NCBI GenBank assembly: GCA_032622095.1
Contig: CP136067.1
Location: forward strand, 73,870,705-73,934,704
Origin: Siphonodentalium dalli
Taxonomy: Eukaryota; Mollusca; Scaphopoda; Gadilida; Siphonodentaliidae
DNA length: 64,000 bases
Direction: 5' to 3'
Shown: positions 56,216-64,000 of the stretch, piece by piece
Position numbering within the stretch: the first letter of the stretch is position 1
How the letters are laid out: each line of letters begins with the position of its first letter
Notes under the pieces: generated by a model
Database searches by the model: none
Told to the model about the DNA's origin: nothing
The model's input: the letters and a program-made list of their open reading frames with translations, nothing else
Program-made: the position numbers and the translations under genes

Positions 56216-58259
56216 GTTAATGCGCTTTAACAACATAATTTATTTGGGTACTAATCCAGCCAATCCCCGTGCCCACAATATTGGGCTGAATTGGCGTGAC
56301 GTTGGGACGTGTAACTGAAGAGAAAATCGAAAATGTTGTTGAACTTTTCGATCAAAACTTTATTGAATTCTCAAAATTGTTCACTCAGTGTATTAAAATA
56401 AAATATTATTCGATCTTGTGATGAATGAGGGAAAAAATCAAATCAAATGACAGTTTTATTTGAGAACATTTCTAGGGCCAAAAGAGTTTTATCAAATATA
56501 TATTTCAATTTTTTATCACGTTCAATTTGGAACAGTCTATTGCTAGTGTTGAAGGGATACTACCTTTATGAAACCATTCCTTTTTACGTTTCCTTCAGAG
56601 CGTTTCTAGGAGATATGTGCTGTATGAATAATATGCATAAAGAATTCAATGGACAATTTAATAACTTGGAATCAAAACATGAAACGTGTAGAGTTTTAAT
56701 TCTTTTAAACAAGCTTCCACCCCAATAAAAATATGCTTACGAAGGAGGCTGTGGACGAATCCAAAAGTAATGACAACAAATAGAACCGGAAACATAAACA
56801 AACATGCTCGATTCGTCGAGCATAAACAACATGCTCGATTCGTCGATTATCAAAACAGACATAGGCCTAATTGTTCTTGAAATAAATGGGTAAATTATCG
56901 GAAAGTTGGTAATATATATACGCTACGTACATTACTTTCGGAAATTTTTCGGGAAATCAGCGTGTTATCGGAATATTTAGATGCGGTATCGGAATATTAT
57001 CGGGAAATGGTGACCGCTCTATCGGAATCTATCGGGAAATTTAGAAGATAGTTTTGAGTTATCGGAATCCTATCGGGATATTTATCGGGATCCCGATAGT
57101 AGTTTTGAGATGACCCCTAAGTGCAGTTTAATATGGAATAATCCATTTCAATCCCGGCTGGGGGTGCAAATAATTATTCCATTTTCAATGACATACCGGT
57201 ACCCAGGTATTACAACGTACTGGTATCAGTACTGAAATTGTCTTCTAATGTTTCCAAATCCGCCTGAACAAACCAAAGATCTATTTCTTGTTGCCATTTT
57301 CTGAATAATTATATCGTTTGAACCAACTTTGCGATTCTTAATTCAACTTCGGTCGAGTGAAAACCACGTGTGTGTGTTGTGTTGCAAACCGGAAGAGTGG
57401 ATCAATCGGGAGGTTATTGGAAGAGCCTGTATAATTGATGGAAGAGCCGGACCAATCCAGTGACGGCAGAATCAAGCCTCACCCAAATAAGGAAGTTGGA
57501 TTTATTTTTATTTTTTATTGATATTGGGAATCGTAGGGATTATTCATTTTTAAGAGACGAGTAATACCATCGCACCAGATAAATAAACAACGTGTTTTGC
57601 GAAAGCGACAAACTGAAAATGACGCAACCAACAATCACGTAATAAAATGTTATGATTTACTCGATATTAAAGCTAGATTTTTCCAGTTTTCTCCGCAAAA
57701 GTTTAAATTATAATCGGAGATGGGATGTGTATTCCCTTCATCACAAGGATTTCCCCATAAACGAACCGTCTGTTCAACTTTTTCTGGTGACTTTCTCAAC
57801 TTTTCAGAGGAAGTTTGGCATAAATAAAAATGAAATTATTACACAAAACTCAAATCACATCGCCGTTTTGATATCGGAGAAAACTCCGATGAAATCTGAT
57901 TAAATCGGAGTTTTAACATCGTAGTTTTCATATCGGAGAAAAACTCTGATTTCATCGGAGTTTTGTTCAGAGTTCATCGGAATTTTCACCGGAATTGATC
58001 GGAGTTCTTGATCGGAGAAAAAACTCCGATCTAAGAAATTCCGATGATGAGGGAGAAAACTCCGATTAAAACTCCGATTAAAAGCTCCGATCACCGACGG
58101 AAACTCCGTCGGAATTGGACAAGGTCCCTAATGGGTAATTACCTTGTAATCAGATGATAAAAGTCAAAAGGAAAAAATATGCAAACCACACACCCCGGCC
58201 CGGTGTAATGATTTTTTTTGCAAACCCCCCCCCCCCCCCCCTGACTAAATTGAAGAGAA

Positions 58260-58620
58260 ATATAAATTATATCCTCTATAATATACTCAAAATCAGCTAA
58301 AATCCACTTTGAGCAAAATTTTCTAATAACTAAATACATGTAACTAATAACTATAAAGTTATCATCCGGAAACTTTCCGAACGGACTTACGGACAGATTC
58401 TAAGTCAAATAGAGGCGATAACTCCAGCAAAAATGGGAGGACCGAACCCATATTCAAGTTTGCCTTGTGTTTTGAGCTGATAAACTCACATACAAAATTT
58501 AGTTTCGATCCGATAGCTGAAAATAAAGTTCCCATCCAGAAACTTTCTGCACGGACACCGGCTATTTTAATAGTCACCCCAAAATTTTGGGGGACAAATA
58601 CAAGTTGCCACTATATACAG
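58260..58620. repeat. Dispersed repeat (AAATCCGCTTTGAGCA / ATCCGGAAACTTTC family)
   Basis: ATACTCAAAATCAGCTAAAA with TCCACTTTGAGCA resembles 20885-20925. CATC(C)GGAAACTTTC and CACGGACACCGGCTATTTTA with ATAGTC.CCC.AAA recur at 29965-29995. A C-run of 16 lies at 58226-58241. Confidence 0.65.
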
Positions 58621-58639
58621 CCATGTTTTTCAACAAAAT

Positions 58640-58960
58640 TAGGAGAAAGAAAAGTAAGCTCCCATCTAGAGGTCACCCCGAGGATCCATATCTGGTGATG
58701 ATCGGATGAGGGATGTGGTCTGTAGGGTGTGCCGAAGGATTTAGTCATGCAAAGAGTAAAATCCAAGATGCCTGCTGACAGCCATATTTTTAATGAATTT
58801 CAGAGAAATTTGATGGCTCCCATCTAGACTAGAGGTCACCCTGAAGATCCATATGAAGTTTGGTGATGATCGAATGTGGTCTGTAGGTTGTGCCCAAGGA
58901 AATTGTTGACAGATGCCAACCCATGGCAATACCTCAAACTTGACTTCGTCCAGTTGAGCT
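58640..58960. repeat. Satellite-family copies, reverse of left-edge family
   Basis: Two modules with CTCCCATCTAGA, GGTCACCC(C/T)GA(G/A)GATCCATAT, TGGTGATGATCG(G/A)ATG and GGTCTGTAGG.TGTGCC. GCATGCAAAGAGTAAAATCC(AAGATG) is the reverse of the 580-2370 module. Confidence 0.75.
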
Positions 58961-59796
58961 AAAAAGTACTTCAATTAAATATATCTTCATTTTCAAATGA
59001 TGTTTGATTGCTAGTTCAAAATGAGCTTTCAGATATACTCACACTATTGAGCCTACACATAGTTATAGATGTGTGAACAGGAAAGGAAATATGCTCTTGG
59101 AACCCAAAAACAACTCTATTTTTAGATCAACAGTTTGGAAATTAAGAATGTGACATGGTGACATTTTGTATGTTTTACCAAGTAAATTTATATTATGTGC
59201 AGTACACCTACTTTCTTAACTTCTCAATTAGAGCACGATAAATCATGCCGGGCTAGCATCGGCCATAAGTGGATTACTTGGTTGTGAGCTCATGCCAGCA
59301 AGACTTAATCAGTTTAATATACATTATCCTGTTTTCAGACTTGTACTTTATAATTATGATTAAGATGTTGGTAACACCTGAACAAATGCTTTAGCAATTC
59401 AAGATTCCACGTAACCTGTGACCTGCAATTATTTTACCAGTATCAGGCAAAATTTATTCAAGATATTAGTAGATGATGATAGAACAAACACCAAACATTT
59501 TCGAACTAAAATCTCTGGTTGAAGATGGTACCATACAGATACAAAACTGCAGCATTATATGGCCCGTCTCTGAAACCCAATTATACATATAATAGTACTC
59601 ATTATAATTCAGTCAACCCAATTACAAAATAAATACATACACAGCACATTGGCATGTATGTCAAATTTAGTTACAGAAACTGATTATAGGTCACAATCAG
59701 TTTCTTGTCGTCCTACAATCGGTTTCTTTGAGATCAAATTTTACTACATGCCAATTTACCATGCTTAAATATTCCATACATATGATGTAAACTTAC

Positions 59797-59916
59797 CACA
59801 TCGACCCATGTGTTGATGCTGATTGCAGGTTCCATGCATTCCACATAATGCCACCAATGTCTGGGAACATACAGCACTTGTCCCGGCTGTAAAGTGACCA
59901 CTACCACTTGACATCC
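59797..59916 (-). CDS. HSPBAP1: HSPBAP1 exon encoding end of JmjC domain
   Basis: A 120-nt exon, 40 codons, phase 0 at both ends. The acceptor is ATGCTACAG (59917-59925) and the donor GTAAGT (59791-59796). The translation VVVVTLQPGQVLYVPRHWWH then YVECMEPAISINTWVDV is nearly the human segment 'AVTLSPGQVLFVPRHWWHYVESIDPVTVSINSWIEL'. The histidine after WW is the third iron ligand by analogy with FIH. It is the most conserved part of the gene in the window; the HxD pair lies in an exon not found here. Confidence 0.95.
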
Positions 59917-62060
59917 CTGTAGCATACACAATAGTATACTGGTATTAGTTAAAACATGATGTTGAGTTAGCCCGAGTGCCTAGCTAAAAGTTGGCTATTT
60001 TAGGCCCTATGTACATTACCTAAAATGGAAATTCCAAAAATGAACAATGTAGCAGTTTGTTGGAAAAGTTTACATCTTCTGACAAAACATTTGTAAAAAG
60101 TTAGTGGTTTTCATGTCAATGGTATAGACTACTTTTGGTCTGAATAGGACATTTAGAAGCAAGGTCAGAATACTTCACACCAAACATGGAGGTTTAAATT
60201 AAATTTGAAGTGGTTTTCCAAGAGTAACCTGGGAAGGAGTCTTGTGATAACTTCTTGGTATTGTAGATAAAATCTTAACCCAAACCTTAATGCTACAAGG
60301 AATGTATATCTGTTGATTCTTGGATCCTGATCAGTGATCTGTTCTCGAGCCATTGTCTTAGTTTGATTTCTCTAGAGGAGCCCTTGTAGACTGCCAGTGG
60401 GCCCACAGCTGGGGTTATCCTGGGTAACACCAGGGGCCAGATATCAGCACCTGTCCCAATGCATTATGGACATGCTTTTTCCAATATATTACTCTAAAAA
60501 TTTCTGATCGCATTCTTCCAGTTTCATCTAGTGTCAAATTTTGGTTCATTATTAGAGTTGTTTTGCCCTAATTGACTGCTGAAATGTGCTCACAAAGCTC
60601 TTCCAAATAAGAAACAAGCACCCCATAACCCAAAATAACAACACCACAAAACTCCATTACCAACTATAATTTGTGTATATAAAAGAGTAGGATCTGTCCG
60701 TCTGTCTGTCTGGATTTTTCTCCCAGACCCCTAGATAGATTTCAACCAAAATTTGGTGTGGTGACTTGGGGTACCCTGGCGGAGGTTATAATGGCGTTAG
60801 TTTAAAAAAAATTTGAAATAAAAAATTTAATTCAATAAATAAAACAAATTAAAATTTTTTTTAAAATAAGCTCAGGCTAAAAAAATAAACATCTGTGTTT
60901 CCAGTTACCCAACTGACCTGCCAAAATTGGGCCGACCTGGATTTTTTTTCTTCAAATTTTTTTCTAATTTTTTTAATGCATGTAATTGGCATGTAAACAC
61001 ATCTATATCGTTAATATATACTATATACTATGTTTACATTAAGCAGCAATAATATTAGATGGAATTTTCCAAAAAATGACATGTCCATTTGTGGTTGCAG
61101 ATGAATCCCAATCTCAGCAATAAATCTGCAGTCTTTAAAACCTGCCAGTGGTAATCTTGTTTGTTCAACTCCCATGCCTTGTGGGAAGAAGTCTTATCTG
61201 TTAGAGAGCAATATAAATGTACAAGACATTCTATTTCAGAATTTATAGTTTCTCTCCCCAGTCAATCGAGGATTCATAGTGTTCATGCAAGTTACTAGTA
61301 TGTATATACACAGTATAAAGATGACTGCATGTCTACCATATCTAACACCCTTCTGGGTTGGGAACTGAAAAGCACATGAAATTATCTAATTGTTTGTTTG
61401 GGTGTATAAAAATTACAAGCATTCATATGCCAATGTTTATAAGGTACTTCAAAGTTGGGGGAAAATTCGAATGCTGAGGTGTGGTACCTCAGTCAAGGTG
61501 TGGGGCTGTGGTACCATTTTCAGAGTGCCCAAGGTGTGGGACCAAATATTTCAATGCAATTGAGGTGTGTCTGTCTCAGGAACATTTACACCCTGTACAG
61601 TGTGTCTGCGGCGCATGTGAGATATCCTGCCAGTGGAGGTGTGTCTTTATAATAGGTCTTGAGGTGTATGACCAAATATTTAAGTGGGGTTTGGGTTAAT
61701 ATCTTACAAGTTATGTTATTATAAAGTCATAGAAAAGCCCTATTATGGTGTTCATCTTGGGCCTGTTGATATGACCATATTGTGCTCTGAGGAAGATGTG
61801 CCACCACAATCTAAACTGAGAGAATAATTGCAAGAGAGCTGCATAGTTGTGTGCCTGGGAGGCAATTCCTTGTCCACATTAACAACACTTAATATCATAG
61901 TATTGTGCTACATTAACTGTTTACTTGCAACATACATGGAAAGCCTTCACACAAGCGTAAAGAGTTAGCATTAATGTACATCTTAACTGTTCAGGGGAAA
62001 AAAATAAGAAAACATTACCCAAAACAAAAAAAACGTACCTGCCTGCAATTTTTGTTTTGG
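59917..62060. other. HSPBAP1 upstream intron, no further exon found
   Basis: Searched on the minus strand for the segment before GCQVVVV (human '..FSKINVVNPD..RFP.F..A') without success. Present are an AT-rich repeat (60680-60980) shared in part with 40080-40340, and a short duplicated GGTGT(G/A)(G/T)GACCAAATATTT motif (61532, 61659). Confidence 0.5.
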
Positions 62061-62067
62061 CCTCACT

Positions 62068-62333
62068 ATGGGCCCTATTTCAGAATTAAATAAGTCCAAT
62101 ATGAACCTATGTCAATATCAAGGTCCAATATGGACCTATTCGTATGAGGATATATGTTGCAGCACCAGAAGTATGCTCTTATATAGGTGTTTTCATTGTG
62201 GCCCATGACATCCAGCGGATTAACGGGTAAAGTCCACTATGGGCTTATTCCAGAATCAAATATTAAAGTCCAATATGAACCAATGTCAATATTTAGGTCC
62301 AATATGAACCTATCTCACGAGGATATATTGTAA
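62068..62333. repeat. Direct duplication with GTCCAATATGAACCTAT motif
   Basis: Two copies of TGGGC(C)...ATT.CAGAAT.AAAT followed by AAGTCCAATATGAACC.ATGT, CAATAT..AGGTCCAATATG and CGAGGATATAT, about 175 bp apart. Confidence 0.75.
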
Positions 62334-62689
62334 TAGAATAATAAATATTTTCTCTATATATAAAAGAATAGGATCTGTCATGTGCGCTCTCAGGGGCAGC
62401 AGGCTCATCCAACACTGAATAAAGGCTGTTTCAGCTAGCACAGAATAAAACAAGAGGTTACAACGCCCTGCCTGCATACCCCAACGGTGCAAATTTAAAC
62501 GTGGTCATTGCTCTTTAATAGTTAAATGAAAGTGACATGACACTGTAGCTCAACTTTGAGAGGGAATAATTTCATATGTTAGTCAATAAGCGATTAAGAA
62601 TGTGGAAAGTTAAAATATCTAAGTAATACTAGAGCAAGTCAAGATATCAAAATGAAGAGATATATATAAAGTGAAATTCAAAATGGCCA

Positions 62690-63790
62690 CTGGCTTTCCA
62701 ATGAAATTCAAAACATATGACAGACATATGGTCACCTCGAAGATCAATATGAAGTTTGGTGATGATTAGATGAGGGATGTTAGGTGTAGGTAGGTGTTCT
62801 AAAGGATTTGGTCGTGCAAAGAGTAAAATAAAAAATGGCTGCTGAACCGGTGGCCATGTTTTTTTTTTTAAATTCAGAAAAATTAGATTACTCCCATATT
62901 GTGGTCATCCCGAAGATCCATGTGAAGTTTAGTGACGATCGGAAAAGGGATGTCATCTGTAAAGTGTACCACCTGATTTAATCATACAAAGAGTAAAATC
63001 TAAGATGGCCACTGGCGGCCATGTTTTTCCATTGAAATTTGGAAAAATGTAATGGCTCCCATCTAGTGGTCACCAAAAATATCCATATGAAGTTTGGTAA
63101 TGATCATATCAGGTATGTGGTCTGTAGGGTGTGCCAAAGGATTTAGTCGTACATAGCTGCCGGTGGCCATGTTTTAAAAAATTGTCCCATCTAGAGGTGA
63201 TCCTAAACATGCCTGTAAATTTTTAAAACAATTCTCTAATAGATGCGGGTTGCAGTGTGCCGATAGATTCAAATTTGAAACCAAAGATGGCTACTAGTGG
63301 CCATGTTTTTTTTTAACAAATTGCGGAAAAAATTGACGGCTCCCATCTGGAGGTCATCTGAAAGTTCCATCCATGTTTTTCAACGAAATTTCAGAAAACT
63401 TTATTTGCTCCGATCTACAGGTCACCCTGAAGATCCATATGAAGTTTGGTGATCAGATGAGAGATGTGAGGGATGAGGATTTAGTCATGCAAAAGTAAAA
63501 TCCAAGATAGCTGCCATGTTTTATGGCGGAATGACCCCATCTACATGTCAATATTAACATCCAATTCAAATTCCATGATGATCAGATGAACATTCTGGCC
63601 TGTAGCCCGTGCTAATGGATTGAATTTTGAAATCCAAGATGGCCACTGGTTGCCATGTTTTTTTGCCGAATGACCTCAAAATGACTCAATGTCAACAGCC
63701 ATGAGAAATTTCATAATGATCCGACGAAAAGTACGACTTGTAGCCTGTGCCAATGGTTTTAACCATGCAATAGTCTGGCTGCCAACCTGC
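62690..63790. repeat. Degenerate satellite, modules of about 130-170 bp
   Basis: Many modules carry GGCTCCCATCTAG.GGTCA, GAAGATCCATATGAAGTTTG, GTGATGATC, GGTCTGTAGG.TGTGCC and AGAGTAAAATCCAAGATGGC with TGCCGGTGGCCATGTTTTT. The last part (63520-63780) reads as the reverse of the 580-2370 satellite, including CATCTACATGTCAATATTAA and GCCCGTGCTAATGGATTGAA. Coding frames here are by-products. Confidence 0.85.
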
Positions 63791-64000
63791 CGATGTATGT
63801 TTTAGCATGTAAAGTTTTTCTCTCTCAGCGGAATATGGTCGTCTGGGGTCCACTTCTGAAGAATCCACTGGCTGATTTGCCATCAGCCTTGGGGAATTTG
63901 AGAAATCAGGATGAACAAAGATGGTGGTCAAATTGAGAAATCAGGAAGAAACAAAGATGGTGGTCAAAATGGTCGAAATTGTCGCAAGACAATGGCTTGT

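Larger units (their letters stand above)
52633..57117. mobile_element. Harbinger-like element (inner), TAA target
   Basis: The left end is GGGGTCATCTCAAAACTACT and the right end in reverse is the same. Both continue ATCGGGATCCCGATA, a near-complete palindrome. TAA flanks both sides (52630-52632, 57118-57120). The subterminal 150 bp are filled with TATCGGGAAAT repeats. It is 4.5 kb with no recognised transposase. Frames at 53205-53558, 54834-55046, 55501-55716 and 56447-56728 are unassigned. Confidence 0.8.
51970..58128. mobile_element. Harbinger-like element (outer), TAA target
   Basis: The left end is GGGAGCTTGTCCAATTCCGA and the right end in reverse is GGGACCTTGTCCAATTCCGA. Both continue CGGAGTTTCCGTCGG, giving inverted repeats of about 35 bp. 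TAA flanks both sides (51967-51969, 58129-58131), the 3-bp TWA target of PIF/Harbinger. The tips contain a CCGACGG/CCGTCGG hairpin, and the next 200 bp repeat ATCGGAGTTTT many times. No DDE transposase was recognised. It is interrupted by the inner element 52633-57117. Confidence 0.8.
28015..59916 (-). other. HSPBAP1: HSPBAP1 gene, 3' part (three exons, 28-kb intron)
   Basis: HSPBAP1 is a JmjC-domain protein of the FIH/cupin class, first described as a partner of the small heat-shock protein HSPB1 (family knowledge). The exons, read on the minus strand, are 59916-59797, 31604-31479 and 28773-28015. All are phase 0 and join to give the end of the JmjC barrel, the helical 'EEDE.RL.EGITRLL' linker ending RWFNPSE, and a serine-rich tail with the typical LL..L(V/D)....I...LQ ending. 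Human HSPBAP1 has the same order ('PGQVLFVPRHWWHYVES', 'LEEDHLARVEEAITRML', 'WLNPTE'). The N-terminal half lies right of the window or was not recognised. The 28.2-kb intron between the first two exons is mostly transposons. Confidence 0.93.

Noticed and set aside
60165-60353. Further HSPBAP1 exon upstream of the JmjC exon
   Set aside because: The 62-codon minus-strand frame has no JmjC pattern (no HxD, no W..FPP) and no fitting donor.

Overview
This is an AT-rich, intron-containing animal nuclear sequence packed with nested transposable elements. The repeat mix (tyrosine-recombinase retroelement, hAT, Kolobok-like, Harbinger-like and foldback elements, plus MITEs carrying an AGCTCACCTGAG-type end) fits a marine invertebrate, perhaps a mollusc or other lophotrochozoan. 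That placement is inference; no gene here fixes the species.

Two real protein-coding genes are recognised, each by several short exons with good splice sites and matching phases. On the + strand, five exons (2893-19710) encode the C-terminal half of NDUFA9, the accessory subunit of mitochondrial complex I; its 5' exons lie left of the window. On the - strand, three exons (59916 down to 28015) encode the end of the JmjC domain and the C-terminus of HSPBAP1 (HSPB1-associated protein 1); its 5' exons lie to the right. The genes are convergent, with about 8.3 kb between their stop codons. HSPBAP1 has a 28.2-kb intron (31605-59796) made largely of transposons.

Layout: 1-2880, degenerate satellite; 2893-19710, NDUFA9, whose introns hold a foldback element with an inserted hAT remnant, a mariner-type MITE, a LINE remnant with a tRNA-like sequence in it, a broken Gag fragment and hairpin MITEs; 20128-25690, a MITE split by a 5.15-kb hAT-like element that contains a foldback element with a minisatellite core, which itself carries a smaller hAT; 28015-31604, the last two HSPBAP1 exons; 31790-39720, a repeat interrupted by a 7.2-kb tyrosine-recombinase (DIRS/Ngaro-like) retroelement with split direct repeats, which contains a TTAA-flanked piggyBac-like element; 40342-42563, a THAP-bearing Kolobok-like element; 43840-48175, a second foldback-plus-minisatellite element; 49142-51369, a small hAT MITE and a pogo-like element; 51970-58128, two nested Harbinger-like elements; 59797-59916, the HSPBAP1 JmjC exon; 62640-63790, satellite related to that at the left edge.

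Most interesting are the duplicated 3' splice site in NDUFA9, which gives two in-frame acceptors exactly 60 bp apart; the YR retroelement whose junctions resolve to a shared GAA core inside a recognisable host repeat; and two foldback elements built around 42-46-bp arrays in opposite orientation. All coordinates and similarities were read by eye; no database search or alignment program was run.
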